Assembly: GCA_001916715.1 (NCBI GenBank)
Contig: MNSZ01000050.1
Location: 1 to 22,898 of the forward strand
Length of the DNA stretch: 22,898 bases
From: Firmicutes bacterium CAG:24053_14
Lineage (GTDB): Bacteria; Bacillota; Clostridia; Oscillospirales; Oscillospiraceae
Direction: 5' to 3'
Numbering within the stretch: position 1 is the first letter of the stretch; each line of letters begins with the position of its first letter. A program made the position numbers and the translations under genes. This document shows, piece after piece, positions 1-7,410 of this stretch. The notes under the pieces were generated by a model that had not been told where the DNA came from, searched no databases, and worked only from the letters and a program-made list of their open reading frames with translations.

Positions 1-1
1 G

Positions 2-193
2 ATGCCGCTCGGCGCAATGGTAATGGCGTTTGCCATCGGCTGGATCTGGAAGATCGACATGGTCGTTGAAGAGTGCGAAGCTTCCGGACACAAGTTCTGG
101 GGTCGTGCATTCTTCAACATCTGCTACAAGTTCATCACCCCGATCGGCATGGCCTTCGTTCTGTACGCTCAGATCATCAGCTACTTCGGCTGA
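2..193 (+). CDS. Sodium-dependent symporter, NSS/SNF family (3' fragment)
   Basis: Only the last 63 residues are in the window; the gene begins upstream, so the ATG at 2 is probably internal. The fragment has a hydrophobic segment (about residues 1-17), a short charged loop (KIDMVVEECEASGHKFWG) and a second hydrophobic segment (about 39-60). This resembles the last two membrane helices of neurotransmitter:sodium symporter family proteins, which import amino acids or similar solutes with Na+ across the cytoplasmic membrane. The aromatic-rich loop with FWGRAFF and the final TPIG-containing helix led to this call. The substrate cannot be inferred. A strong terminator follows 30 nt after the stop, so this is the last gene of its unit. 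Another multi-helix transporter family remains possible. Confidence 0.72.
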   Translation: MPLGAMVMAFAIGWIWKIDMVVEECEASGHKFWGRAFFNICYKFITPIGMAFVLYAQIISYFG

Positions 194-223
194 TAAAGCT
201 AAGCAACATAACATAACATTTAA

Positions 224-248
224 GGAGCAGCGTTCGCTGCTCCTTTTT
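224..248 (+). terminator. Rho-independent terminator after the symporter gene
   Basis: A perfect stem GGAGCAGCG/CGCTGCTCC is followed directly by TTTTT. It lies 30 nt after the symporter stop codon and just before the promoter of the next gene. Confidence 0.93.
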
Positions 249-259
249 GTATCACATTG

Positions 260-287
260 TTGAAAAATCCGCAGAGTGTGGTATAAT
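260..287 (+). promoter_or_regulatory. Sigma-A type promoter with extended -10
   Basis: TTGAAA (260-265), a 16-nt spacer and TATAAT (282-287). TGG just before the -10 box gives an extended -10 (TGn). It sits 30 nt upstream of the zinc-ribbon gene start and downstream of the previous terminator. Confidence 0.82.
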
Positions 288-316
288 CAGAACATATCGC
301 ATAAAGGAGAAATAAC

Positions 317-751
317 ATGCGTGAATGTGAAAAATGCGGAAATTATATACCGGACGGAATGAAGATATGCCCCCACTGCGGCAAGCTGCCGCCTACGCTG
401 TGGCCGCAGTTCGGCGTTTATGCCGTTCTGACGATAGTTGCGATAGTATGCGCCGTGTATTTCAGACCGTTTTTAAACGGACCGGCGATCGGGGAGGTAT
501 CGCAGGGTGTGCTGTGGGTCGCGGTGATCATTTTCATCGTTTTCGCCGTGATATTCCTCGGTGTCAGCGTGATCATTATGCGTGACTATAAAAACCGCAC
601 ATATCGCGGTAAGCTCACTAAGCAGGAGAGAGAACGCTTTGTTAAAATGAAGCAGCATATTGAAGCAAAGCGCCATTTCTACGAAAAGGATATCGACTAC
701 TGCACTGTCTGCGGCAACAAAAAACCCGCATATATGAATAAAAGCAAGTAA
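317..751 (+). CDS. Zinc-ribbon membrane protein of unknown function
   Basis: A 144-residue protein with an N-terminal zinc ribbon (CxxC at C4/C7 and C18/C21). Two predicted membrane helices follow (about 33-50 and 67-89), then a basic, charged cytoplasmic region (about 90-125) and a third CxxC (C129/C132) near the C terminus. The ribbon resembles the short zinc_ribbon_2-type heads found on many Firmicutes membrane proteins. No enzymatic motif is visible, so no function is proposed. The start is supported by AAAGGAGA 6 nt upstream. The gene stands alone, with its own promoter (260-287) and a terminator (768-801) shared with the convergent ABC operon. The third CxxC could pair with one half of the ribbon or bind a separate metal. 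Confidence 0.85.
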   Translation: MRECEKCGNYIPDGMKICPHCGKLPPTLWPQFGVYAVLTIVAIVCAVYFRPFLNGPAIGEVSQGVLWVAVIIFIVFAVIFLGVSVIIMRDYKNRTYRGKLTKQERERFVKMKQHIEAKRHFYEKDIDYCTVCGNKKPAYMNKSK

Positions 752-767
752 AACAAGTGTATATGCA

Positions 768-801
768 AAAAAACTCCCGATCAAACGATCGGGAGTTTTT
801 T
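768..801. terminator. Bidirectional rho-independent terminator
   Basis: Stem AACTCCCGATC/GATCGGGAGTT with loop AAAC, flanked by an A-run on the left and a T-run on the right. It can therefore stop transcription of the plus-strand zinc-ribbon gene and of the minus-strand permease gene, whose stop codon is at 812. Confidence 0.93.
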
Positions 802-811
802 CGTGTATTTG

Positions 812-2602
812 TCAGTCGTAATATTGAGTATCTTCTTCGATGTCAATGCCGAGATTATCTTTGATCCAGGAGATGCACTCGGTGCAGCCTGTTGTTATTT
901 CAACAACGATTTCCTGACTGTCATAATAACGGCTATTGTCGATTTCCTGCTCAAAGGTTATGTACATCGTTGCGATGATGTCGTCGTTGGTACGGCTGAT
1001 GACCTTGTGCCCGGCTTTTATATCCGGCAAAAGAGCGTTACGATAAAAATCGATTGCCTGCGCCGGGGTAAGGTCTATTCTCTGATTGTCTCCGATGTAC
1101 AGTATAGCTTGAGAACAGTGCTCTTCATCGGCGGGGATCGAAGGCGAAAAGCGCTCGAGCAGAATGGAGACTGAGTTTGAAAGCCCATAGTACCTTGCGG
1201 CGTTTTCGTCGTCGAACGGCAGCCTATATGCACGAGAAATTATTCGGTCGTCCTTGAGCGTGTAGTTAAATGTAACATACTCATAGCTATCTGCGTAGCT
1301 GATATTCTCGTACCTGTCTTTCTTACTGACTATATCCTTGTGAAGCTGGATGTAGTCTTCGATGACGCTTGGGTCAACTATCCTGCCGGCGTAGTTCACG
1401 TTTAGACTCTTGACACTGCTCACCTTGGGGACATAGCTTCCTATGCCTAAAACATCGAGATCGCAGCAGAGCGTGAACACTGCGCACAGGCAGCATACGA
1501 CTATAAATCCAACCCAGCTGCCGCGGAAAACGTGGAAGCTTTTTTCAAGCAGCATTTTTGCGCCGAAATAGCCGATGAAGGCGAATATTATCATGCTCAG
1601 TATCATGATAAACACGCTCGCCGAGCGGCTTTCGAACAGGGCAAACAGAACCGTGTACAGCAGCAGACCACCGCACAGCGCGGAGCATACGGTCACTCCG
1701 TATTTGAAAACAGGGCGCATGCAGCGCACCGCGACAACGTCGCCTGCCGATTCCATTCTGCGCCTTCTGAATATCATGAGTGCCGCAGCGGAGAAAACGA
1801 GCCCGACAACGAAGTAGATAGCGGACGGCAGCCAGTGATCGAAGGTGAACGAAATGCACTCGTTTGTCTGGAGAGCAAGACCATAGATATCGTAGGCATA
1901 AGGCGTATTATACTTTAACACCGGTGTGAAATTCTCGAGCATATACACCAGCGGCGACAGGAAGTCGAGCACACAGTCAAACGAAACGTTCGACATACCC
2001 CAGATGAGGCAGGAAAAGTCGAGGCGGATTATAGTCTCCATGCCGACTGCAAGGAAATTGAATATGATGTAAAGTATCGGGAGCACGGCGATGCTTCCGG
2101 TCATGACGGCCGTAAGCGAAGCGATGCCGTAGAAGAGGATAAACTGCATTGAATAAACGCCCAGCCATGTGAATGCCGCCTTGAACGCAAGGGCTGTGTT
2201 TATGGTCGCGCCGAGAGAGAACAGAAATGTCAACAGCGCAATGACGAGGTTTGACGCCAGCACAGCAAACACGCCGCCGAGCCACGCAGAGCCGAATATC
2301 GCCTCGCGGCGAACCGGCAGAGAGGCGATAAGCCCTGTGCTGCGGCTGCTATACATGAAGCTGAACACCGCCATAGCGGCGAGTATCGCCATTATGAACG
2401 CAACGACCGACGAGGCGAAAACCGCGCTTTCGCATATGGCGAAGATAAAGTTCGTGGATTTGTTCGGGCCTAAGTTGTTCATAAGCGTGAGAACCGGCAG
2501 AAACAGCAGCCAGCCTGCAAAATGAATTGTCCACAGCGGCCAGAAGCGACGGAGCGTGCTCCTGAAAAGACCTGCGTTAAAGAACGATATCTTTGACTTC
2601 AT
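812..2602 (-). CDS. ABC-2 type transporter permease, partner of a YtrB-like ATPase
   Basis: The membrane subunit of an ABC exporter-like system. The frame is open from 2641, but the start is set at the ATG at 2600-2602 (MKSKISFFNAGLF), because GGGAGGTG lies 6 nt upstream of it; this gives 596 residues. About nine hydrophobic segments are seen (roughly 23-42, 60-84, 105-133, 146-168, 170-187, 259-278, 299-321, 328-351, 362-380). A polar tail of about 215 residues (381-596) follows and is likely extracytoplasmic. The overall form fits large clostridial permeases paired with YtrA-type regulators, whose tail I believe matches DUF6449. It overlaps the ATPase gene by 26 nt, so the two are probably translationally coupled. 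The substrate is unknown; relatives respond to cell-wall antibiotics or peptides. Confidence 0.85.
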   Translation of the reverse strand: MKSKISFFNAGLFRSTLRRFWPLWTIHFAGWLLFLPVLTLMNNLGPNKSTNFIFAICESAVFASSVVAFIMAILAAMAVFSFMYSSRSTGLIASLPVRREAIFGSAWLGGVFAVLASNLVIALLTFLFSLGATINTALAFKAAFTWLGVYSMQFILFYGIASLTAVMTGSIAVLPILYIIFNFLAVGMETIIRLDFSCLIWGMSNVSFDCVLDFLSPLVYMLENFTPVLKYNTPYAYDIYGLALQTNECISFTFDHWLPSAIYFVVGLVFSAAALMIFRRRRMESAGDVVAVRCMRPVFKYGVTVCSALCGGLLLYTVLFALFESRSASVFIMILSMIIFAFIGYFGAKMLLEKSFHVFRGSWVGFIVVCCLCAVFTLCCDLDVLGIGSYVPKVSSVKSLNVNYAGRIVDPSVIEDYIQLHKDIVSKKDRYENISYADSYEYVTFNYTLKDDRIISRAYRLPFDDENAARYYGLSNSVSILLERFSPSIPADEEHCSQAILYIGDNQRIDLTPAQAIDFYRNALLPDIKAGHKVISRTNDDIIATMYITFEQEIDNSRYYDSQEIVVEITTGCTECISWIKDNLGIDIEEDTQYYD

Positions 2603-3470
2603 AGTCTGCACCTCCCAGCTCATAAATAAATATCTCCTCAAGGGTCAGCGGAACAAAATCCATAAACAGAGGATTGCGCTGAGCAAACCTCTCTTCAAGC
2701 TCTGCCGATGTGCCGTGCAGGATAAGTGTTTGCAGTCTGCCGGTCGATGAAGCGTGCAGAATGTCAAGTCCGTCGGGCAGAGTCTCACCGTCGGGCAGAG
2801 CAAGCTGCATCTTGACGATACCCTCCTGCAGATCGCTGAGCGTGCGTTCTATCATGATCTTGCCCCTGTTCATTATACCGACGTGATCGCACACGTCCTC
2901 AAGCTCGCGCAGATTGTGCGACGAGATGAGCACGCTTGTTCCGTTTTCCGCAACGTCGGACATAACAATGCTCCAGATCTGGCGGCGCATCACGGGGTCA
3001 AGTCCGTCAACCGGCTCATCGAGTACGAGTATATCGGGCCGCAGCGACATCATCATCCAAAACGCGGCCTGCTTCTGCATGCCCTTGGACAGCTTGCGCA
3101 TCTGCCGCTTCGGATCAAGGTCAAATACCTCGCCGAGCTTTTTAAAGCGCCCGGAGTCAAACTGCGGATAGATGCTGCGGTAAAAGCTGGCCATTTCGCC
3201 GATTCTTGCGTTGGAAAAATAAAATATGTCATCGGGGATATACGCTATGCGGTTTTTCACCGCCGGGTTTTCAAACACCTGTTCACCGTCGACGAGCACA
3301 TCGCCGGAATCCTGACTGTATATTCCGGTCAGATGACGGATGATCGTGCTTTTGCCGGCTCCGTTCGGGCCGACAAGGCCGTAAACCGCTCCGTCGGGCA
3401 CGGTCATGTTCAGCCCGTCGAGCGCGCGGAAGCCGTCAAACTCCTTGATGACGTTTCTTATCTCAATCAT
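2577..3470 (-). CDS. ABC transporter ATP-binding protein (YtrB-like)
   Basis: A 297-residue nucleotide-binding subunit that powers the permease encoded just downstream. Visible motifs are Walker A GPNGAGKST (34-42), signature LSKGMQKQ (127-134), Walker B ILVLDEP (147-153), the D-loop GLD and the H-loop histidine H185 (SSHNL). The usual Q-loop region reads IAYIPDD, without a clear glutamine, as is seen in other ABC-2/bacitracin-type ATPases. After about residue 215 the sequence is a variable C-terminal domain. AAAGGAG precedes the ATG. The gene overlaps the GntR gene by 8 nt and the permease gene by 26 nt, giving a tight regulator-ATPase-permease operon. The substrate cannot be deduced. Confidence 0.93.
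   Translation of the reverse strand: MIEIRNVIKEFDGFRALDGLNMTVPDGAVYGLVGPNGAGKSTIIRHLTGIYSQDSGDVLVDGEQVFENPAVKNRIAYIPDDIFYFSNARIGEMASFYRSIYPQFDSGRFKKLGEVFDLDPKRQMRKLSKGMQKQAAFWMMMSLRPDILVLDEPVDGLDPVMRRQIWSIVMSDVAENGTSVLISSHNLRELEDVCDHVGIMNRGKIMIERTLSDLQEGIVKMQLALPDGETLPDGLDILHASSTGRLQTLILHGTSAELEERFAQRNPLFMDFVPLTLEEIFIYELGGADYEVKDIVL
2609..2616 (-). promoter_or_regulatory. Ribosome binding site that fixes the permease start
   Basis: On the minus strand this reads GGGAGGTG, 6 nt before the ATG at 2602. It lies inside the 3' end of the ATPase gene. The longer frame beginning at 2641 has no comparable site. Confidence 0.8.
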
Positions 3471-3828
3471 TTTTCAGCTCTCCTTTCAGGCGCTGCGAAA
3501 GCATCTGCTTTGTAACTCCGATGTAGTCAAGCTCCGTAACAAGCTCGTCGAATTTTCCGAGAAGCTCGGAACGGCGCAGAGCCTCGGCCTCGTCATTCGA
3601 GCAGACAAAGCTTCCTTTTCCGGGGACGGAACAGATGTATCCCTCGGCTTCAAGCTCGCGATACGCGCGCTGGATCGTGCTCGGGTTTATGGCAAGTCCT
3701 GTCGCCATCTCGCGCACAGAGATTATCTTACTGCCTGCCGGCAAAGCTCCGGAAACGATCAGGCGACGCATCCCGTCCTTGATCTGTTCGTATATAGGGC
3801 GCGGATCACGGAAGTTTATGCTGATCAC
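3463..3828 (-). CDS. GntR-family transcriptional regulator, YtrA type
   Basis: A short regulator of 121 residues from a GTG at 3826-3828. An ATG-initiated frame opens at 3870, but GGAGGG lies 7 nt before the GTG, and the protein then begins ISINFRDPRPIYEQI, the usual opening of YtrA proteins. The first 70 or so residues are a winged helix-turn-helix (IISVREMATGLAINPSTIQRAY is the recognition region; GYICSVPGKGSFV is the wing). The remainder is the short helical dimerization tail typical of the YtrA subfamily, with no effector-binding domain. As the first gene of an ABC operon it most likely represses its own promoter. The inducer is unknown. Confidence 0.92.
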   Translation of the reverse strand: MISINFRDPRPIYEQIKDGMRRLIVSGALPAGSKIISVREMATGLAINPSTIQRAYRELEAEGYICSVPGKGSFVCSNDEAEALRRSELLGKFDELVTELDYIGVTKQMLSQRLKGELKND

Positions 3829-3835
3829 TTTTGAT

Positions 3836-3841
3836 CCCTCC
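3836..3841 (-). promoter_or_regulatory. Ribosome binding site supporting a GTG start for the GntR gene
   Basis: The minus strand reads GGAGGG, 7 nt upstream of GTG (3828). The upstream ATG at 3870 falls at about the predicted transcription start and has no ribosome binding site. Confidence 0.72.
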
Positions 3842-3872
3842 ATGCAACTGTGTGGTTTGTTCTCATACACTT

Positions 3873-3901
3873 AGGATACACACTAAATAAACACTTGTCA
3901 A
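3873..3901 (-). promoter_or_regulatory. Promoter of the GntR/ABC operon with direct repeats
   Basis: On the minus strand: TTGACA (3896-3901), a 17-nt spacer and TATCCT (3873-3878). The word AGTGT occurs three times between the -35 box and just past the -10 box, spaced by about one helical turn. These are candidate operator half-sites for the autoregulating YtrA-type repressor; that role is inference. Confidence 0.72.
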
Positions 3902-3977
3902 GAAAATTTTAATTATCCACTTAAAAATGCCTAAAAAATGGACTGAATGCAGACTTTAAATTGTGAACGTATTATTC

Positions 3978-4006
3978 TTGCGTATGCAGCGGAAAAATGC
4001 TAAAAT
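3978..4006 (+). promoter_or_regulatory. Promoter of the methyltransferase-ecf-truA-clpE gene run
   Basis: TTGCGT (3978-3983), a 17-nt spacer and TAAAAT (4001-4006), preceded by TGC (extended -10). A second AT-rich -10-like TATAAT occurs at 4023-4028, but it touches the ribosome binding site. The first promoter leaves a leader of about 30 nt before the ATG at 4044. Confidence 0.65.
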
Positions 4007-4043
4007 ATTATGCTATATTATATATAATAGGTAAGGTATGCAT

Positions 4044-4907
4044 ATGTGGATATCTGATAAATGGCAGGACTTTGAGCTTATTGACTGCTCGAAAGGCGAA
4101 AAGCTTGAGCGTTGGGGCAGGTTTTATCTTGTTCGTCCCGATCCGCAGGCGATATGGGATACGCCGCGCAGCGACGCGCGCTGGAACATGCGCGACGCGC
4201 GCTACCGCAGAAGCCAGACCGGCGGCGGAGCGTGGGATAAGGGCGGCCTTCCGTCAAGCTGGAAGATAAATTACGGCGAGCTTACCTTCAATGTAAAGCC
4301 CATGAATTTTAAACACACCGGGCTTTTTCCGGAGCAGGCGTGCAACTGGGATTACGCAATGCGCAAGATCCGCTCGGCAGGTCGGCCTATAAACGTGCTC
4401 AACCTTTTTGCGTACACGGGCGCTGCCACCGTCGCCTGCGCGAAGGCCGGCGCGAGCGTGTGCCATGTTGACGCTGCAAAGGGCATGGTCGCGTGGGGCA
4501 GGGAAAACGCAGCCGCCTCCGGCCTCGGCGATGCGCCGATACGATGGATAGTCGATGACTGCGCAAAATTCGTCGAGCGCGAGATACGCCGCGGCCGCCG
4601 ATATGATGCGATCATCATGGATCCGCCGTCATACGGCAGAGGTCCCGGCGGCGAGGTCTGGAAGCTTGAGCAGAACCTGTGGCCGTTTGTGTCGCTGTGC
4701 GCGGGCGTCCTGTCGGATGATCCGCTGTTTGTGATAATAAATTCCTACACCACGGGTCTGTCGCCCTCGGTGCTGTCGTATGTGACCGAGAGCATATTCA
4801 CCAAAAAATTCGGAGGCCGCTCGGAAAGCCGAGAGCTTGGCCTGCCTGTTACCGATTCCGGCCTTGTGCTGCCCTGCGGCGCAACCTGCCGGTGGGAAAG
4901 GGACTGA
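4044..4907 (+). CDS. Class I SAM-dependent methyltransferase, RlmI/RlmK-like (COG1092)
   Basis: The frame has ATGs at 4038 and 4044; the second is 7 nt after AAGG, the first only 1 nt, so 4044 is preferred (287 residues). Numbered from the first ATG, the protein shows SAM motif I NLFAYTGAAT (122-131), the acidic ribose-binding residue D145 (HVDAAKGM), a DD pair (173-174) and motif IV DPPSYG (195-200). These match the catalytic domain of the RlmI/RlmK group, which methylates C5 of cytosine or N7 of guanine in 23S rRNA. The N-terminal PUA domain of RlmI is absent, replaced by about 80 residues of unclear fold, so the exact RNA substrate is uncertain. The stop is 2 nt before ecfA1. Confidence 0.85.
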   Translation: MWISDKWQDFELIDCSKGEKLERWGRFYLVRPDPQAIWDTPRSDARWNMRDARYRRSQTGGGAWDKGGLPSSWKINYGELTFNVKPMNFKHTGLFPEQACNWDYAMRKIRSAGRPINVLNLFAYTGAATVACAKAGASVCHVDAAKGMVAWGRENAAASGLGDAPIRWIVDDCAKFVEREIRRGRRYDAIIMDPPSYGRGPGGEVWKLEQNLWPFVSLCAGVLSDDPLFVIINSYTTGLSPSVLSYVTESIFTKKFGGRSESRELGLPVTDSGLVLPCGATCRWERD

Positions 4908-4909
4908 CG

Positions 4910-5743
4910 ATGAGCAGCATAATCAGCATTAAAAACTTGCACTATACCTACCCAGGAGATGAAGCGGAAAGCCTTTGCGGAGTTAGTCTTGAAATTGAAA
5001 AGGGCAGCTTTGTTGCGGTGCTCGGCCATAACGGCTCGGGCAAAAGCACGCTTGCAAAGCATTTAAACGCCATCCTTACCCCGACGGAGGGCGAGGTGCT
5101 TGTTGACGGAATAAGGACCTCCGACGAGGACAGGCTCCTTGATATCCGCCGTACCGTCGGCATGGTTTTTCAAAATCCCGATAACCAGATCGTCGCAAAC
5201 GTCGTTGAGGACGATGTGGCGTTCGCCCCGGAAAACCTCGGCGTCGAGCCTAAGGAGATACGCCGCCGCGTGGACAATGCGCTCAAGCAGGTGGATATGT
5301 ACGAGTTCCGGCAGCATGCGCCGCACCTGCTCTCCGGCGGTCAGAAGCAGCGCGTTGCAATAGCCGGCGTTATCGCAATGGAGCCGGAGGTCATCGTGCT
5401 CGATGAGCCCACTGCGATGCTCGACCCGAAGGGCAGGGCAGAGGTCATAAGCACAGTAACAAAGCTTTGCCGCGAAAAGGGCATAACGGTCGTCCTCATA
5501 ACGCATCATATGTCCGAGTGTATCGGAGCCGACAGAGTTATAGTCATGTCAAACGGCAATGTGATCGCCGACGACAGCCCTGAGAACGTTTTTTCGCAGG
5601 TCGAGCTTATGAAGAGCGAGGGGCTGACCGTTCCGGCAACAACGGAGCTTATGTTTGAGCTTAACAAAAACGGCTGGGATCTGCCGCTGACCGCGCTCGG
5701 AGTTTCCGAATGCGCAAAGGAAATCGCAAAGGAATTAAAGTAA
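4910..5743 (+). CDS. ecfA1: ECF transporter ATPase EcfA1
   Basis: One of two ATPases that drive the energy-coupling factor module for vitamin and metal uptake at the cytoplasmic membrane. The start is taken as the ATG at 4910 (MSSIISIKNL), 7 nt after AAAGGGA, not the in-frame ATG at 4892 inside the methyltransferase gene; this gives 277 residues. Motifs: Walker A GHNGSGKST (39-47), Q-loop Q88 in FQNPDNQIVANVVEDDVAF (diagnostic of EcfA1), signature LSGGQKQ (141-147), Walker B VIVLDEP (161-167) and H-loop H199. The C-terminal extension of about 60 residues fits the EcfA dimer contact region. The order ecfA1-ecfA2-ecfT-truA is the standard Firmicutes one. Confidence 0.95.
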   Translation: MSSIISIKNLHYTYPGDEAESLCGVSLEIEKGSFVAVLGHNGSGKSTLAKHLNAILTPTEGEVLVDGIRTSDEDRLLDIRRTVGMVFQNPDNQIVANVVEDDVAFAPENLGVEPKEIRRRVDNALKQVDMYEFRQHAPHLLSGGQKQRVAIAGVIAMEPEVIVLDEPTAMLDPKGRAEVISTVTKLCREKGITVVLITHHMSECIGADRVIVMSNGNVIADDSPENVFSQVELMKSEGLTVPATTELMFELNKNGWDLPLTALGVSECAKEIAKELK

Positions 5744-5744
5744 T

Positions 5745-6611
5745 ATGTCAGAGATAAAAGTAAGCGGCCTGAGCCATGTTTACAGCGCGGACACGCCCTT
5801 TGAAAAAATAGCGATAGACAATGTCAATGTCGAAATACCGCACGGGCAGCTCGTCGGACTTATCGGCCACACCGGCTCGGGCAAGAGTACGTTTATTCAG
5901 CATTTAAACGGCCTGCTCGTTCCAAGCTCGGGCACGGTGCTCGTCGACAGCGTGAATATAAACGGCGATAAAGCAGCCGCGCGCGATGTGCGCTTCAAGG
6001 TCGGCCTTGTTTTCCAATACCCGGAGTATCAGCTTTTTGAGGAGACAGTGTATGCCGATATCGCCTTCGGCCCGAAGAATATGAAGCTCACGGAGAGAGA
6101 GATCGATGAGCGCGTGCGCGAAGCTGCGGCGCTTGTCGGCGTTGGCGAGGAGCTTTTCGAGCGCTCACCGCTGGAGCTGTCGGGCGGTCAGAAGCGCAGA
6201 GTTGCCATAGCCGGCGTTATCGCCATGCGTCCGGGCGTGCTCATCCTCGATGAGCCGACGGCCGGACTTGACCCTGCCGGCTGCCAAAGAATACTTGAAA
6301 CGATCTGCGACTACAGAGAAAAGACAGGCTCGACCGTTGTCATCGTCAGCCACAGCATGGATGACGTTGCACGCATAGCCGACAGGCTCATTGTCTTTAA
6401 CCACGGCAGCATCCGCTTTGACGGAACGCTGGAAGAGGTGTTTTCAAACCCGAAGGAGCTTTCGGATATCGGACTTTCCGTCCCGGCGCCGACGCAGATA
6501 GCGTCCGCGCTGCGCGAGCAGGGCGTTGAGATAGAAGGCTCTGTCTACACCACCGAGCAGCTGCTTGCCGCACTCCTGAAGCTGAAAAAGGAGGTCGGAC
6601 GCAATGCTTAA
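5745..6611 (+). CDS. ecfA2: ECF transporter ATPase EcfA2
   Basis: The partner ATPase of EcfA1, 288 residues. Motifs: Walker A GHTGSGKST (41-49), Q-loop Q91 in FQYPEYQLFEETVYADIAF (characteristic of EcfA2), signature LSGGQKR (145-151), Walker B VLILDEP (165-171) and H-loop H203. The start is 1 nt after the ecfA1 stop, with AAAGGA in the end of ecfA1 serving as ribosome binding site. The 3' end overlaps ecfT by 8 nt. The two ATPases are clear paralogues but differ in the Q-loop neighbourhood, as expected for the asymmetric heterodimer. Confidence 0.95.
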   Translation: MSEIKVSGLSHVYSADTPFEKIAIDNVNVEIPHGQLVGLIGHTGSGKSTFIQHLNGLLVPSSGTVLVDSVNINGDKAAARDVRFKVGLVFQYPEYQLFEETVYADIAFGPKNMKLTEREIDERVREAAALVGVGEELFERSPLELSGGQKRRVAIAGVIAMRPGVLILDEPTAGLDPAGCQRILETICDYREKTGSTVVIVSHSMDDVARIADRLIVFNHGSIRFDGTLEEVFSNPKELSDIGLSVPAPTQIASALREQGVEIEGSVYTTEQLLAALLKLKKEVGRNA

Positions 6612-7401
6612 AGACATAACCCTCGGCCAGTATTTCCCCGGCGACACCGTTGCTCACAGACTCGACCCGCGCACGAAGCTCCTGCTCGTTATAATATATA
6701 TAGTAGGGCTTTTTAACGCGAACGGCTGGGCAAGCTATGCGTTTGTCATTCTGATAACGGCGCTTAGCATGGCGATATCGAAGATAAAGCCAAAGTCCGC
6801 GCTCAAGGGCTTAAAGCCGCTTGTCATAATAATCATCCTCACCGCGGTGCTGAATATTTTCTACACCGGCGGAACGCCTATAATTGAGGGCTGGATCATA
6901 ACCTGGGAGGGCATCGCGCGCGCCGTTATGATGTCGCTGCGCATTATCCTCCTGATCGTCGGAACGTTTATGCTGACGTACACTACAAGCCCCATCGCGC
7001 TCACCGACGGACTTGAGATAATGCTCAATCCGCTCAAGAAGATCAAGATCCCGGTTCATGAGATGAGCATGATGATGAGCATGGCGCTCAGATTTATCCC
7101 GACGCTTATTGAGGAAACGGACAAGATAATGTCCGCGCAGAAAGCGCGCGGCGCGGATTTTGACAGCGGCAATCTGTTTCAGCGCGCAAAGGCGCTGCTG
7201 CCTATCCTCGTGCCGCTGTTCGTTTCGGCATTCCGCCGCGCAGACGAGCTTGCCGTCGCCATGGAAAGCCGCTGCTATCACGGCGGCGAGGGCAGAACAC
7301 GCATGAAGCAGCTCAGAATGCAGGGAATAGACGCATGGGCGCTGCTGCTTGGCGCTGCGTTCCTCGCGGTGATCTTCGTCATGAAGCGCTTCGGACTTTG
7401 A
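6604..7401 (+). CDS. ecfT: ECF transporter transmembrane subunit EcfT
   Basis: The 265-residue membrane scaffold that joins the EcfA1/EcfA2 pair to substrate-binding S subunits. About five hydrophobic segments are seen (26-38, 43-59, 71-86, 107-126 and 244-260). The long cytoplasmic region carries two coupling-helix motifs: ARG at 181-183 (QKARGADF) and the related SRC at 222-224 (AMESRCY), which dock in the ATPase grooves. AAGGAGG lies 9 nt before the ATG, inside the end of ecfA2. No S-component gene is adjacent, which points to a group II module shared among several S subunits encoded elsewhere. Confidence 0.95.
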   Translation: MLKDITLGQYFPGDTVAHRLDPRTKLLLVIIYIVGLFNANGWASYAFVILITALSMAISKIKPKSALKGLKPLVIIIILTAVLNIFYTGGTPIIEGWIITWEGIARAVMMSLRIILLIVGTFMLTYTTSPIALTDGLEIMLNPLKKIKIPVHEMSMMMSMALRFIPTLIEETDKIMSAQKARGADFDSGNLFQRAKALLPILVPLFVSAFRRADELAVAMESRCYHGGEGRTRMKQLRMQGIDAWALLLGAAFLAVIFVMKRFGL

Positions 7402-7410
7402 GGAAAGGAT

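Noticed and set aside
2754..3515. 253-residue plus-strand frame over the ABC ATPase
   Set aside because: Antisense shadow of a gene with intact Walker and signature motifs on the minus strand.
3829..3870. Upstream ATG giving a 14-residue longer GntR protein
   Set aside because: It falls at the predicted transcription start and has no ribosome binding site, while the downstream GTG has GGAGGG and the family-typical N terminus.
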